NCBI GenBank assembly: GCA_020629415.1
Contig: JAHDDL010000018.1
Span: 1-64,000 of the forward strand
DNA from: Maribacter sp.
GTDB taxonomy: Bacteria > Bacteroidota > Bacteroidia > Flavobacteriales > Flavobacteriaceae
Reading direction: 5' to 3'
Length of the DNA stretch: 64,000 nucleotides
Position 1 is the stretch's first letter, and each line of letters starts with the position of its first letter. The notes beneath the pieces are model-generated. The model ran no database searches. It saw nothing but the letters and a program-made list of their open reading frames with translations, and had not been told where the DNA came from. A program made the position numbers and the translations under genes. Positions 35,721-45,759 of the stretch are shown here, piece after piece.

Positions 35721-36839
35721 CTAGTTGAGTAATTCTGCCACTTTAGCTTCTAAGGCGGGTCCTCTTAAGTTTTTGGCAACAATAATCCCGTTTTCATCTA
35801 GTAAAAAAGCCGCAGGTATAGCATCAACATTATATAGCTTTGCAATTTTATCATCAAAATAAGAAATATTAGAAATATGGTTCCACTCCAATCCGTCTTC
35901 CGCAATTGCTTTCTTCCAAGCTTCTTCCGTTCTATCTAAAGAAACCCCAAGTATATTTAATCCTTTGTCATGATATTTATTGTAAACTGCAACAATATTA
36001 GGGTTTTCTGCTCTACAAGGCCTACACCAACCGGCCCAAAAATCTATTAGGGTTACCTTACCCATAACATCCTTTAGTGCAATTTCTGTGCCGTCAAGAC
36101 TTGGACCTGAAAATTCTGGAGCCTTTGCACCAATACTTGAGTTTTTACCGGCAGCTTCAGAAGCCTTTAGCTTTTCAATACCTTCTAAAATCTGTTTTCC
36201 GGGCTTGGAGTTTTTTATTTCATCGGATAATGTCTTGTAAATTTCCTCGGCTTCTTGTAGTTCAATTGCTTTGGTAGCAACTGCTCTGTCCAGCACCAAA
36301 GCAGAGATTAGTGCCTTAGGATGCTTCTTTACATAGTCAAGCTCAAAAGTTTTATATTCCTCTTGCAACTCTTTCATCTCGTCTTGTAGTGCCAATGCCG
36401 CTTCGCCAGATGCAGATTTCATATCTTGCTGTATAGATTGTGCTTGTAACGATATTTCCCTGGACTGTTCCATGTAATCAGCAAAGGTGTCGTTCTGAAA
36501 AGTTCCGCCTATATCTGCAAAACCCATACTATCTCTTTGAGCGCTAAATTGTATTTCCCCATTTTCTAAAATAACTGCGGTATAGCCCGGCAACTGTTCA
36601 ACGAAGATGTAGTGAAGCTCAGGAATATCAGCAGTACCTGTAAAGGTAAACTCACCATTGGTGGTCGTAGCCGTGTCTACTTCCATAGGTTGGTTGTTTT
36701 CTCCTATTTTCTTCAAAAAAACACGAGTTCCATCGGTCATTTCACCTCTTAATTTACCATTAAGGGTAAAGCCTTCCGGTTTTGAATTACAGCTGAACAA
36801 TAAGACGCCTGCAAGCAGTATTAAAATACTATTTTTCAT
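35721..36839 (-). CDS. TlpA family lipoprotein, thiol-disulfide reductase with DUF4369-like N-terminus
   Basis: 372 aa from ATG 36839; an in-frame GTG three codons upstream is unnecessary since MKNSILILLAGVLLFSC gives a lipoprotein signal. The N-terminal ~115 residues are the beta-rich DUF4369 (GFTLNGKLRGEM, then FTFTGTADIPELHYI). A helical charged part about 130-225 follows, then a TlpA-like domain with active site FWAGWCRPCRAENP and cis-Pro site AIPAAFLLDE. Periplasmic, membrane-anchored reductant for cytochrome maturation or other thiols. A -7 box TACATTTG lies at 36862-36869. Confidence 0.9.
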   Translation of the reverse strand: MKNSILILLAGVLLFSCNSKPEGFTLNGKLRGEMTDGTRVFLKKIGENNQPMEVDTATTTNGEFTFTGTADIPELHYIFVEQLPGYTAVILENGEIQFSAQRDSMGFADIGGTFQNDTFADYMEQSREISLQAQSIQQDMKSASGEAALALQDEMKELQEEYKTFELDYVKKHPKALISALVLDRAVATKAIELQEAEEIYKTLSDEIKNSKPGKQILEGIEKLKASEAAGKNSSIGAKAPEFSGPSLDGTEIALKDVMGKVTLIDFWAGWCRPCRAENPNIVAVYNKYHDKGLNILGVSLDRTEEAWKKAIAEDGLEWNHISNISYFDDKIAKLYNVDAIPAAFLLDENGIIVAKNLRGPALEAKVAELLN

Positions 36840-36887
36840 AAATTTCACTTAGGTTAAGTTGCAAATGTACTTATATATAGGATATAA

Positions 36888-36923
36888 AAAAAGACCCTTG
36901 GCGCAATGGCCAAAGGTCTTTTT
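36888..36923. terminator. Intrinsic terminator with bidirectional potential
   Basis: AAAAGACC pairs with GGTCTTTT, extended by TTGG/CCAA around a short loop, with flanking A and T runs. It ends the outer-membrane-like gene on the minus strand (stop 36943) and lies upstream of the TlpA gene. Confidence 0.75.
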
Positions 36924-36942
36924 AATATTGTTTTATTTAGTT

Positions 36943-37422
36943 TTAAAATTGATAGCGAATACCTAATCCAATATCAAAATCAAAATTATCAGAGAATCCG
37001 TCATAGCCTACAACGCCTAGTTCTGGTCTAAAATCTAAAGATAGGATCAGTGGTATGTTAAAATTGTATTCAATACCAACATCGCCTGCGGCAAAAACAA
37101 ATAGCCCTCCATCGTCACCGGGAAAATCAACATTGCCCAATCCGCCACCAACACCGTAGTACCATTGAAAGTCACCTTCAATGGGTCTTACCCATTGGTA
37201 AAGTCCTGCAATTTTAAAGGCATTAAAATTTCTGCTATCCCTCCAACCTAGGTCAAACTCCAGCCTGGTGTCCCTAGTTAATGACTTTTGATAACTGACT
37301 TCTGCTCCAAATCCGTCACTATCCCCTAATCGTAATCCTAAGGCGTGATTAGCTATTTCTTGAGCGGAAAGCGAGCAGGTTGCCATAAAAATCAATACGG
37401 TAATACCCTTTAAAATCTTCAT
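36943..37422 (-). CDS. Hypothetical outer-membrane beta-barrel protein
   Basis: 159 aa with Sec signal (MKILKGITVLIFMATCSLSAQ). The mature part has eight alternating amphipathic strands with Gly- and aromatic-rich turns (ALGLRLGDSDGFGAEV, WRDSRNFNAFKIAGLYQW, YGVGGGLGNVDFPG) and ends in strand IGLGIRYQF, with the C-terminal phenylalanine that BAM recognises. This resembles a small OmpW/OmpX-like barrel. Function not evident. Divergent from the large FAD oxidase gene. Confidence 0.75.
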   Translation of the reverse strand: MKILKGITVLIFMATCSLSAQEIANHALGLRLGDSDGFGAEVSYQKSLTRDTRLEFDLGWRDSRNFNAFKIAGLYQWVRPIEGDFQWYYGVGGGLGNVDFPGDDGGLFVFAAGDVGIEYNFNIPLILSLDFRPELGVVGYDGFSDNFDFDIGLGIRYQF

Positions 37423-37512
37423 ATAGTTGTATTTTTTTGTGATGAAAAATGAGCTAATTTGTAATGTAGCTCACACAATAAAACTTAATTTAGCAATCAA
37501 AATTGTGTTACG

Positions 37513-40428
37513 TTGGATAATAATTCGCTGTTAAAGTTACAACAAGATATAGAGGGAGATGTACGATTTGATAATCTTACCAAGACTATTTACGCTACAG
37601 ATGCGTCCGTATATAGAAAAATACCTTTAGGGGCCGCTTTTCCAAAGAGTGTAGATGATATCAAAAAAATAATACAATTTGCAAATAAGGAAGGAATAGG
37701 AATTATTCCTAGAACTGCTGGTACCTCTTTGGCCGGACAATGCGTGGGTGATGGTCTGGTAGTGGATGTCTCAAAATATTTTACAGAGATCATTAGGGTA
37801 GATAAAGAAAAGAAACAGGTAACCGTTCAGCCAGGTGTTATTAGAGATGAGCTAAACCAGTTCTTAAAACCCTACGGTCTGTTTTTTGGGCCCAACACCT
37901 CTACCTCTAATAGATGTATGATCGGTGGTATGGTAGGTAATAATTCATCGGGCACCACATCCATACAATATGGGGTTACTAGAGATAAGGTTGTTTCTAT
38001 CAAAACCATATTGTCAGATGGTAGTGAAGCTCAATTTGGAAGAATTTCAGCAGCTGAATTCAAACAAAAACAACAAGGTAATTCACTTGAAGCATCTCTT
38101 TACAATAACATATTTAATGAACTAGTTGATAAAGATGTAGCTTCTGAAATAAAAGAACATTTTCCAAAACCTGAAATTCATAGAAGGAGTACCGGTTATG
38201 CCGTGGACGAATTATTAAAATCAGAAGTGCTGGGAGGTGAATTGCCGTATTTTAATATGGCGGAATTATTATGTGGCAGTGAGGGTACATTGGCTTTTAC
38301 CACCGAAATTACGGTTCAATTAGATGACCTTCCGCCAGCATTGTCGGCAATGGTAGTTACGCATTATACCTCTTTGGAAGATTGCTTAATGGATGTAGTT
38401 CCGGTAATGGAACACCCCTTGCAATTGTGTGAAATGATGGATAAGGTCATTTTAGATTGTACCAAAAATAACCGTGCGCAGTTGGCCAATCGGTTTTTTG
38501 TTGAAGGCGATCCGGCAGCGCTGTTAATGTTACAGGTATCGGCACATACCGAACAGGAATTGAATGCATCTGTGGCTTCTTTGCAGAAAACTATAGCGGA
38601 ATCAGGTCTTAGTTATGCCAACCCTGTCCTATATGGCAATCAAATTCCCAAAGCCATTGAGTTGCGTAAAGCAGGATTAGGTTTGTTGGGAAATATTGTA
38701 GGTGATATGAAGGCCGTAGCCTGTATTGAGGATACTGCAGTGGCTTTACCGGATTTAAAAGATTTTATTACAGAGTTTTCCGTAATTATGAAAGGTTATG
38801 GGCAAAGTGCGGTGTATTATGCACATGCAGGTGCTGGTGAATTGCATTTGCGTCCTATTCTGAATTTAAAGAAATCAAGCGATGTAGGTCTTTTCCGTGC
38901 CATAACTACAGATGTGGCTAAGCTGACCAAAAAATATAGAGGTTCTTTTAGTGGCGAACATGGCGACGGGATTGTTCGTGCGGAATTTATACCTGTAATG
39001 ATAGGTGAGAAGAATTATCAATTGCTAAGAAGAATTAAGTATTACTTTGATCCAAAAGGTATATTTAATCCGGGTAAGATTGTAGACGCTTATCCAATGG
39101 ATCAATCTTTTCGTTATGAGGTGGATCGTAAAGAGCCGGATATCAATACATTAATGGATTTTTCGGACAGTGAAGGTATACTCAAGGCTGCCGAAAAATG
39201 TAATGGCAGTGGTGATTGCAGGAAAACCCATCATATGAAGGGTGGCATGTGTCCAAGTTATCATGCGACCAAGAATGAAAAAGATACAACCAGAGGAAGG
39301 GCCAATACGTTAAGAGAGTTTCTGACAAACCCTAACAGTACTGCAAAAAATAGTTTTGATAGTCCTGAAATCAAGGAAGCTTTTGATCTTTGTTTAAGTT
39401 GTAAGGCATGTGCTAGCGAATGTCCAAGTAACGTAGATGTATCTACACTAAAGGCAGAATTTTTATATCAGTATCAAGAGGCCAATGGTTATTCCTTAAG
39501 AGGAAAATTGTTTGCCTATAATACAAAGTTGAACGGATTGGGAAGTAAGGTTTCCGCGCTTACAAATGCCATGTACGATTCTAAATTGATTGGCGGTTTA
39601 TTGAAAAAAACTAGCGGAGTTGCCAAAGAAAGGAGTCTTCCAAAAGTTTATAGCTTTAATTTTGATAAGCATCTTCAAAAATCTAATAATCAAAATACTA
39701 AAAAAAATAAAAAGGTAATTTTATTTATTGATGAATTTACGAAATATTTAGATATTGAAGTAGGTCAAGATGCCATTGAACTTTTAACGGCTTTAGGGTA
39801 CAATGTAGAGTTGTATTATGCAGAAAGCGGTAGAACATTTTTGTCAAAAGGCTTTTTAAGGCAAGCTCAAGAATTGGCAATTAAAAATGTTCTGGAGTTA
39901 AAGAAATTCGCAGAATCAAATTTACCGGTTTTAGGTTTGGAGCCTTCTGCAATATTATCGTTTAGGGATGAATACAAACGTTTAACCTCTGATAAGAAAA
40001 CAGCACAGGCAATAGCCGACAATTCGTTTTTAATAGAGGAGTTTTTGGCAAATGAAATAGCGGAAGGTAATTTAAGTTCATCTAATTTTACCGATGAAGC
40101 TAGGGATATTAAAATTCATAATCACTGTCATCAAAAGGCATTGAGTAATCAAAAAGTAACTTTTGATGTTTTAAATCTTCCCGTAAATTATAAGGTAACC
40201 ATTATAGCTTCTGGCTGCTGTGGTATGGCGGGTTCTTTTGGGTATGAAGAAGAGCATTATGAGACCAGTATGAAAATTGGGTCGTTAAAATTATTTCCGG
40301 CAGTAAATAAATCAGCTCCTGAAACAATAATTGCGGCAAATGGCACTAGTTGCAGGCATCAAATATTTGATGGTACTAAGAGAATAGCAAAACATCCGGT
40401 AAGTATTTTAAAAGAGGCTTTATTATAA
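37513..40428 (+). CDS. FAD-linked oxidase fused to 4Fe-4S and CCG domains (YdiJ-like D-2-hydroxyacid dehydrogenase)
   Basis: 971 aa. Residues about 10-250 hold the FAD-binding PCMH domain (PRTAGTSLAGQCVGDGLVVD, GGMVGNNSSGTTSIQYG), then a C-terminal FAD oxidase domain to about 540 (AHAGAGELHLRP, GEHGDGIVRAEF), then Fe-S motifs CNGSGDCR...CPSYHAT and CLSCKACASECPSNVD (about 575-645), and a CCG-type end (HNHCHQKA, ASGCCGMAGSFGYE). The architecture is that of E. coli YdiJ, which oxidises D-2-hydroxyglutarate or D-lactate-like acids. The frame begins with TTG 37513; no ATG precedes the conserved part. Substrate is inferred only. Confidence 0.9.
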   Translation: MDNNSLLKLQQDIEGDVRFDNLTKTIYATDASVYRKIPLGAAFPKSVDDIKKIIQFANKEGIGIIPRTAGTSLAGQCVGDGLVVDVSKYFTEIIRVDKEKKQVTVQPGVIRDELNQFLKPYGLFFGPNTSTSNRCMIGGMVGNNSSGTTSIQYGVTRDKVVSIKTILSDGSEAQFGRISAAEFKQKQQGNSLEASLYNNIFNELVDKDVASEIKEHFPKPEIHRRSTGYAVDELLKSEVLGGELPYFNMAELLCGSEGTLAFTTEITVQLDDLPPALSAMVVTHYTSLEDCLMDVVPVMEHPLQLCEMMDKVILDCTKNNRAQLANRFFVEGDPAALLMLQVSAHTEQELNASVASLQKTIAESGLSYANPVLYGNQIPKAIELRKAGLGLLGNIVGDMKAVACIEDTAVALPDLKDFITEFSVIMKGYGQSAVYYAHAGAGELHLRPILNLKKSSDVGLFRAITTDVAKLTKKYRGSFSGEHGDGIVRAEFIPVMIGEKNYQLLRRIKYYFDPKGIFNPGKIVDAYPMDQSFRYEVDRKEPDINTLMDFSDSEGILKAAEKCNGSGDCRKTHHMKGGMCPSYHATKNEKDTTRGRANTLREFLTNPNSTAKNSFDSPEIKEAFDLCLSCKACASECPSNVDVSTLKAEFLYQYQEANGYSLRGKLFAYNTKLNGLGSKVSALTNAMYDSKLIGGLLKKTSGVAKERSLPKVYSFNFDKHLQKSNNQNTKKNKKVILFIDEFTKYLDIEVGQDAIELLTALGYNVELYYAESGRTFLSKGFLRQAQELAIKNVLELKKFAESNLPVLGLEPSAILSFRDEYKRLTSDKKTAQAIADNSFLIEEFLANEIAEGNLSSSNFTDEARDIKIHNHCHQKALSNQKVTFDVLNLPVNYKVTIIASGCCGMAGSFGYEEEHYETSMKIGSLKLFPAVNKSAPETIIAANGTSCRHQIFDGTKRIAKHPVSILKEALL

Positions 40429-41301
40429 TTATAAATCGTTAAGACCGTCTTTTTCTTTCTGATTTTTTAGTTTTCTGGCCTTACGTTCGGTTATGGTCGC
40501 AATTAATTCGTTCATATCCATAGATTTAAGTTCCTCATCCATGTAAAATGAAGCTAGCTTGTCATTTTCATAGCGGTACAGTTTCCAACGTTTAAAAGAA
40601 TATTCTAGGGCGGTCATATGTTTTACCCAATCGCCAGAGTTTAGATATAGGCATTCTCCTTTTTTAGTTTCAAAAAGTTTTTTGTTAGGTGCGTGGCTAT
40701 GACCACAAACAACATTGTCATAGTGTTGCTTTATTGCCATTTTGGCTACGTTTTTTTCGAACAAGGCAATTTGCTCCGGGTCACGATCGCCCTGTTCTAA
40801 ATCTGGATTTGTAAAAGGTTTGTTTTTCTTTCCAAATAGTTCTAACCCCTTTGTTTTTAATTTTGCCAATTTTAAAAGTGCATCGAAACCAAATTCTCCA
40901 AAATTTAATAGCCACTGTGAGTGACGAAAAGAAAAGTCAAATATATCACCGTGAAAGAATAACGTGTTTTTGCCATTAAGTTTAAGTGTTAGCCTATTGG
41001 AAACTTGTATGGCGCCCATATAAATGTCATCTATTTTACGAAAAGGTTCATCTCGGTTACCGGTAATATAATGTACGACGGTACCTTTTGCCGCTAAAGA
41101 GAAAATCTTCTTTACTACTTTTAAGTGCGAAGGGGGAAAGTAGTTGTTACGCATTTTCTTTGCATCAAGTATATCACCGTTTAGAATTAAGATTTTCGGG
41201 TCTATACTAGATAGATAGGTCAATAGTTCCTCTGCATGACAAGCGTAGGAACCCAAATGAACATCCGATAAAACAGCTATTTCAAGACGTCGTTTTTTCA
41301 A
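40429..41301 (-). CDS. Metallophosphoesterase, UDP-2,3-diacylglucosamine hydrolase-like
   Basis: 290 aa. All five metallophosphoesterase blocks are in order: SDVHLGS, NGDILDA, TGNRDEP, FFHGDIFDF, and CGHSHAP. The layout matches LpxH-type enzymes, which cleave UDP-2,3-diacyl-GlcN to lipid X in LPS synthesis. A C-terminal tail rich in Lys/Glu (ERKARKLKNQKEK) is extra. The frame opens with TTG 41301 and no ATG is present in the first 90 residues. A -7 box TAATTTTG is at 41326-41319 on the minus strand. Convergent with the FAD oxidase, no gap. Function inferred from motifs. Confidence 0.85.
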   Translation of the reverse strand: MKKRRLEIAVLSDVHLGSYACHAEELLTYLSSIDPKILILNGDILDAKKMRNNYFPPSHLKVVKKIFSLAAKGTVVHYITGNRDEPFRKIDDIYMGAIQVSNRLTLKLNGKNTLFFHGDIFDFSFRHSQWLLNFGEFGFDALLKLAKLKTKGLELFGKKNKPFTNPDLEQGDRDPEQIALFEKNVAKMAIKQHYDNVVCGHSHAPNKKLFETKKGECLYLNSGDWVKHMTALEYSFKRWKLYRYENDKLASFYMDEELKSMDMNELIATITERKARKLKNQKEKDGLNDL

Positions 41302-41530
41302 GGGGATAAATTTTAGGTCAAAATTAATGCTAACGCTATAGTTGACAGTAGTTTAGTTGGTCAACAATTATTAATCTTTAGGTTAAATAATCATTATCAC
41401 AAAAGAGTAAGGTTAAGCTAATATTAAGCGCTTTTTAAATTTTTCTTTCATGCTTTTAACATTTACCTTTGATGTCAATTAAATTGTAATTTTTTACAAT
41501 AAGTAAAATATCATATAGAACGTACGTATT

Positions 41531-42595
41531 ATGGCCGGAAATACTTTTGGAAACCTTTTTAGGGTCAGCACTTTTGGAGAATCTCATGGAAAAGCAATTG
41601 GGGGAGTTATAGACGGCTGTCCTTCAGAAATATCTTTGGACTTCGCTGCTATTCAAAAAGATCTTGATCGTCGTAAACCTGGGCAGTCCGCCATTGTTAC
41701 CCAAAGAAAGGAGCCGGATGAAGTAGAGTTTTATTCAGGAATATTTGAAGGAAAGACAACGGGTACACCTATAGGATTTGCAATTCATAATACCAATCAA
41801 AAATCTAAAGATTACGGACATATTAAAGATTCTTACAGACCATCTCATGCAGATTACGTTTATGATCAGAAATATGGATTTAGGGATTACCGTGGCGGAG
41901 GTAGAAGTTCTGCTAGGGAAACTGCCAGTAGGGTAGTGGCGGGCGCTATTGCAAAACAATTTTTGAAAGGAATAGAAATACAGGCGTTCGTTTCTCAAGT
42001 AGGAGACATGAGTTTGGGCAAACATTATACAGATTTGGATTTATCGTTGACAGAATCTAACGCAGTTAGGTGTCCCGACCCGGAAATGGCGGTAAAAATG
42101 GAGGATTATATTAAGTCCATTAAAAAGGACGGAGATACTATTGGTGGAATTATTACCTGTGTTGCCAAAAATGTACCGATTGGTTTGGGTGAGCCCGTAT
42201 TCGACAAGTTGCACGCAGAATTGGGTAAGGCAATGTTATCCATAAATGCGGTCAAAGGTTTTGAATATGGTAGCGGCTTTGACGGTGTAAAGATGAAGGG
42301 CAGCGAGCATAATGATCAATTTAATAGTGATGGCTCTACAAAAACAAATTACAGTGGGGGTATACAAGGCGGTATAAGCAACGGAATGGATATATATTTC
42401 AATGTAGCCTTTAAACCCGTTGCTACAGTGATCCAGGGTTACGAAACTATTGATAAAGAGGGGAATATGGTTAAGACTCAAGGTAAGGGAAGACATGATC
42501 CCTGTGTTGTGCCAAGAGCCGTACCTATTGTTGAGGCGATGACTGCTTTGGTCTTGGCGGACTATACTCTAATGAACAGGACCATTAAATTATAG
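41531..42595 (+). CDS. aroC: Chorismate synthase
   Basis: 354 aa. The first signature [17 protein letters not shown] is complete, then [29 protein letters not shown], and the final [17 protein letters not shown] are all in order. It makes chorismate from EPSP with reduced FMN for aromatic amino acids and folate. Length is normal. Other shikimate genes are not nearby. 61 nt before the next gene, on the same strand. Confidence 0.97.
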   Translation: MAGNTFGNLFRVSTFGESHGKAIGGVIDGCPSEISLDFAAIQKDLDRRKPGQSAIVTQRKEPDEVEFYSGIFEGKTTGTPIGFAIHNTNQKSKDYGHIKDSYRPSHADYVYDQKYGFRDYRGGGRSSARETASRVVAGAIAKQFLKGIEIQAFVSQVGDMSLGKHYTDLDLSLTESNAVRCPDPEMAVKMEDYIKSIKKDGDTIGGIITCVAKNVPIGLGEPVFDKLHAELGKAMLSINAVKGFEYGSGFDGVKMKGSEHNDQFNSDGSTKTNYSGGIQGGISNGMDIYFNVAFKPVATVIQGYETIDKEGNMVKTQGKGRHDPCVVPRAVPIVEAMTALVLADYTLMNRTIKL

Positions 42596-42655
42596 GTTCC
42601 TTTTTAGCACTTTTCCTAGCAAAATACTATCTTACTTCCCTAAACTAATTTATAT

Positions 42656-43957
42656 ATGAGGAAGCTTGAGTTGCATTGGCAAATACTGATAGGAATGTTG
42701 GCAGGTGTTTTATTTGCATTGGCAATGGTTCAATTGGAATGGGGACCAAAATTCATTTCGGATTGGATTAAACCTTTTGGTAACATTTTTATCAATTCAT
42801 TAAAGCTTATAGCCGTTCCTCTTATTTTAGGCTCATTGATCAAAGGTGTATCCGATTTAAAGGATATCTCCAAGCTTTCCCAAATGGGCGGTCGTACCAT
42901 CGGTATTTATATTGCTACAACAGTAATTGCTGTTACTATAGGATTAGGAGTGGTAAATATTGTAAAACCTGGTGCCTCCATTACGGAAGAAACCAGGGTA
43001 GAACTTGTTGAGAACTACAAAGGTGATGCGGATGCAATTAAAAGCAAAGCCGATAAGCAAAAAGAAGCAGGACCGTTGCAGGCTTTAGAAGATTTGGTTC
43101 CTAGTAATATTTTTAAAGCTGCTTCAGATAACGGTAATATGTTACAGGTAATTTTCTTTGCAATATTTTTTGGTATAGGACTTATTCTAATACCTGAAGA
43201 ACAGGCTACACCGGTAAAAAAATTCTTTGACGGATTTAATGAAGTTATTCTAAAACTGATCGATTTGATTATGCTGGCCGCACCGTTCGGTGTATTTGCG
43301 TTACTGGCCGCTTTAATAGTAGAATCGCCAAGTTTAGATCTATTCAAAGCTTTGGCGTGGTATGCCTTTTGCGTGGTTTTAGGACTTTCGCTAATGTTAG
43401 GGGTCTATTTAATAATGGTCTGGGTATTTACCAAAACATCGCCCAATACGTTTATGAAAGGTATGTCGCCCGCTCAACTGCTTGCTTTTTCCACAAGTTC
43501 AAGTGCTGCTACCTTACCGGTAACCATGGAAAGGGTTGAGGAGCATTTGGGTGTAGACGAGGAGGTAACAAGTTTTGTATTGCCAATTGGTGCAACGGTA
43601 AACATGGATGGTACTAGTCTTTATCAAGCTATAGCAGCTGTCTTCATAGCACAGGCATTTGGGATGGAGTTGAGCTTGTCCGCCCAACTAGGGATTATAG
43701 TTACCGCAACTTTGGCCTCTATAGGTAGTGCGGCAGTACCTGGGGCAGGTATGGTCATGTTGGTCATAGTTCTTGCCCAAGCAGGTATACCGGAAGCGGG
43801 CTTAGCTTTAATATTTGCCGTAGATAGACCCTTGGATATGTGTAGAACGGTCATAAATGTATCCGGTGATGCATCTGTTTCTATGATGGTGGCTAAATCT
43901 GTAGGGAAATTACATGAACCAAAAATTAAGAATTGGGATGATAACTACAAAAAGTAA
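42656..43957 (+). CDS. Dicarboxylate/amino-acid:cation symporter (DAACS family)
   Basis: 433 aa with eight hydrophobic helices and two hairpins, like GltP/DctA. The serine-rich hairpin STSSSAATLPVTMERVEE and the NMDGTSLYQ signature in helix 7 are exact family marks; helix 8 contains DRPLDMCRTVINVSGDA. It takes up glutamate, aspartate or C4-dicarboxylates with Na+ or H+. A non-transmembrane insert rich in Glu/Lys (about 115-150) follows helix 3. The substrate is not decided. Confidence 0.95.
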   Translation: MRKLELHWQILIGMLAGVLFALAMVQLEWGPKFISDWIKPFGNIFINSLKLIAVPLILGSLIKGVSDLKDISKLSQMGGRTIGIYIATTVIAVTIGLGVVNIVKPGASITEETRVELVENYKGDADAIKSKADKQKEAGPLQALEDLVPSNIFKAASDNGNMLQVIFFAIFFGIGLILIPEEQATPVKKFFDGFNEVILKLIDLIMLAAPFGVFALLAALIVESPSLDLFKALAWYAFCVVLGLSLMLGVYLIMVWVFTKTSPNTFMKGMSPAQLLAFSTSSSAATLPVTMERVEEHLGVDEEVTSFVLPIGATVNMDGTSLYQAIAAVFIAQAFGMELSLSAQLGIIVTATLASIGSAAVPGAGMVMLVIVLAQAGIPEAGLALIFAVDRPLDMCRTVINVSGDASVSMMVAKSVGKLHEPKIKNWDDNYKK

Positions 43958-43968
43958 ATATATCTATT

Positions 43969-45063
43969 TTACTCTTTAAGTTTATCTGCGCCGTCAGTGG
44001 CATCCTTAAAACTAAGGTCATTGTCAACAACATCTTTATAGGCTTGAATCCATGCATTTCTAAATATTCTTGTAACGGTAGGTAAAATCTTTGTTTTTAC
44101 GTTGTTTAAATCGCCTTCAACGGGTATTTTGGTCGCAAGGGTATCTTGTTTATGATTTTTTAAAATGAACTTAAAAAAGCCGACAAATCCCTCCCATAGG
44201 GTTTTTAAAAATCCATCGTCTTTACCAATAAGTTTTGCATTTTTTAAAATTGGTTTAAACGATCCCTTCATATAACCATCGGCAATGGCAAGTTCGCCGA
44301 AGAGATCAAAAGAGCCCTCGTCAAAATCAATACCTGCGTAATAATTGGTAAAATCATTAAGAGCTTTAGCATTGGCACTTTCCAAGCTAAAAGAAATATC
44401 CATATCAGGTATTTCCTTTACCAGGTTCATCTTGCCATCTAGAACAACGTTTCCATTTCCTATTGAAGTTGCTGTGGCGTGAATATTAGAAGGTAAAGTC
44501 CTTGTCTTTTCTACCACATTTCTAAGGTTTGATGCAGACAATTGTACGTTGGCCAAATGTAAATCAATGTTAGGATCTGCCTGTAATTGTAGAAAAGCAA
44601 ATTTGCCATTTTTAACGGTAAATTGATTTATATCAATTGGTACTAAATCTGTAAGTGCTTTTGACCAATCCTCGGTATCTGCCACACCAGTAGTATCTTG
44701 TTGGTCTTCAAATACATATAATATTGTAGGTTCGGTCATCTCAATTTCGCTTACTATTTTACCATGAAAAAGAGCATTCCATTCTACTGAAATATCGGTC
44801 TCTTTAATATCCAAAAACGGCAACTCGTTATTGCCATTGACCGTGTTTAAGTACATTCCATGAATGGTATATGCTCCGCGGATCAGCGATATGTCTATAT
44901 CTTCAACATGACCGTAATAACCAGGTATATCTGCAAGTACTTTGTTAACGTAATTTTTTGCTAAAGAGGGCAGAGATAAACGAAGTATAAGCAGAAATAC
45001 TACCAATAGGATGGGGATTATGTATCTCTTCTTCTTGTAGCGTGATTTATGTACCTCGTTCAT
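43969..45063 (-). CDS. DUF748 (AsmA-like) membrane-anchored protein
   Basis: 364 aa. After a basic N-terminus (HKSRYKKKR) a single helix YIIPILLVVFLLILRLSLP anchors a periplasmic domain rich in beta strands, with VNKVLADIPGYYGHVEDIDISLIRGAYTI resembling the DUF748 start. Repeating strand blocks (KNGKFAFLQLQ, IADGYMKGSFKPI) fit an AsmA-like groove protein thought to move or bind lipids in the envelope. Function unproven. Confidence 0.72.
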   Translation of the reverse strand: MNEVHKSRYKKKRYIIPILLVVFLLILRLSLPSLAKNYVNKVLADIPGYYGHVEDIDISLIRGAYTIHGMYLNTVNGNNELPFLDIKETDISVEWNALFHGKIVSEIEMTEPTILYVFEDQQDTTGVADTEDWSKALTDLVPIDINQFTVKNGKFAFLQLQADPNIDLHLANVQLSASNLRNVVEKTRTLPSNIHATATSIGNGNVVLDGKMNLVKEIPDMDISFSLESANAKALNDFTNYYAGIDFDEGSFDLFGELAIADGYMKGSFKPILKNAKLIGKDDGFLKTLWEGFVGFFKFILKNHKQDTLATKIPVEGDLNNVKTKILPTVTRIFRNAWIQAYKDVVDNDLSFKDATDGADKLKE

Positions 45064-45195
45064 CTAATTCAAAATTTATTTAAAACATTTATAATATAAA
45101 CGTTTTAAATTAAAACTATTGATATACAAGGCGATAGAAGTAAAAAAATTAAGGTTAGAATTAAAAATAGCTTTTTAAATGTCTAAAGGCGGTAT

Positions 45196-45600
45196 TTAAA
45201 TGAATTTACGTTTTAAATCCTCAGTAGGAATCATGCAAGCTTCTTTTTTACCGTACCATTTATATCTGTTTGCGGCTATAAAATCGTATACGATATTGCG
45301 AAAAGACTCGGGAAGCCACAGTAAAATGGAGGAAATAGTACGCAAGCCTCTTAAATTTTTTCCAATTTCAAGTGCTGCGGTAGATTTAGTGTAGTAAGCA
45401 ATGTTAGGTTCAATAAGAATTATAGAGTCCACTTTCTTAGTGTCAATACTTCGTTCTTCCAATAACCTTTTACCGGTTTCACTCTGTAGGGCAGCATATC
45501 TAAAAATGTCATTTTCATCTCTTTTAATGGCAAACTGAACACTGCTATTGCAAAGATTGCAAATGCCATCAAAAAGAATAATTTTTTTATTTGATTCCAC
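45196..45600 (-). CDS. DCC family thiol-disulfide oxidoreductase (DUF393)
   Basis: 134 aa. The DUF393 mark is FDGICNLCNSSVQF (DxxCxxC, Cys close to 13 and 16), followed by a helical part and the late GIDTKK-type region (STKSTAALEIG) seen in these proteins. Such enzymes may be redox-active thioredoxin-fold proteins; their partners are unknown. The start is GTG at 45600 with no upstream ATG in frame. The palindrome ATCGTATACGAT occurs inside the C-terminal third (45283-45294). Confidence 0.85.
   Translation of the reverse strand: MESNKKIILFDGICNLCNSSVQFAIKRDENDIFRYAALQSETGKRLLEERSIDTKKVDSIILIEPNIAYYTKSTAALEIGKNLRGLRTISSILLWLPESFRNIVYDFIAANRYKWYGKKEACMIPTEDLKRKFI
45283..45294. repeat. Palindrome ATCGTATACGAT, copy 1 (in DCC protein gene)
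   Basis: Perfect 12-bp palindrome lying within the 3' third of the minus-strand DCC gene, where it encodes part of NIVYDF. One of four exact copies in the window (others at 45721, 52483 and 60315). Confidence 0.85.
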
Positions 45601-45719
45601 TTTGTAAAATTAAGACAAATGACAAACAACTATTCACAACATATTTATAATTTCTTAACTTAAAACTGCTTTTGAATAATAGTCGGTAGCTCTAGATATG
45701 CGTATTACATCTGTTTTTT

Positions 45720-45733
45720 AATCGTATACGATT
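45720..45733. repeat. Palindrome AATCGTATACGATT, copy 2 (intergenic)
   Basis: Perfect 14-bp palindrome in the gap between the MutS2-like stop (45760) and the DCC gene (45600), upstream of the latter by 120 bases. Confidence 0.85.
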
Positions 45734-45759
45734 TAATGTAACTATTTGAAATTGAGTTG

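Noticed and set aside
45420-45629. Second reading frame over the DCC thiol oxidoreductase gene
   Set aside because: No homology and it overlaps a clear DCC motif frame (DGICNLCN). A shadow frame.
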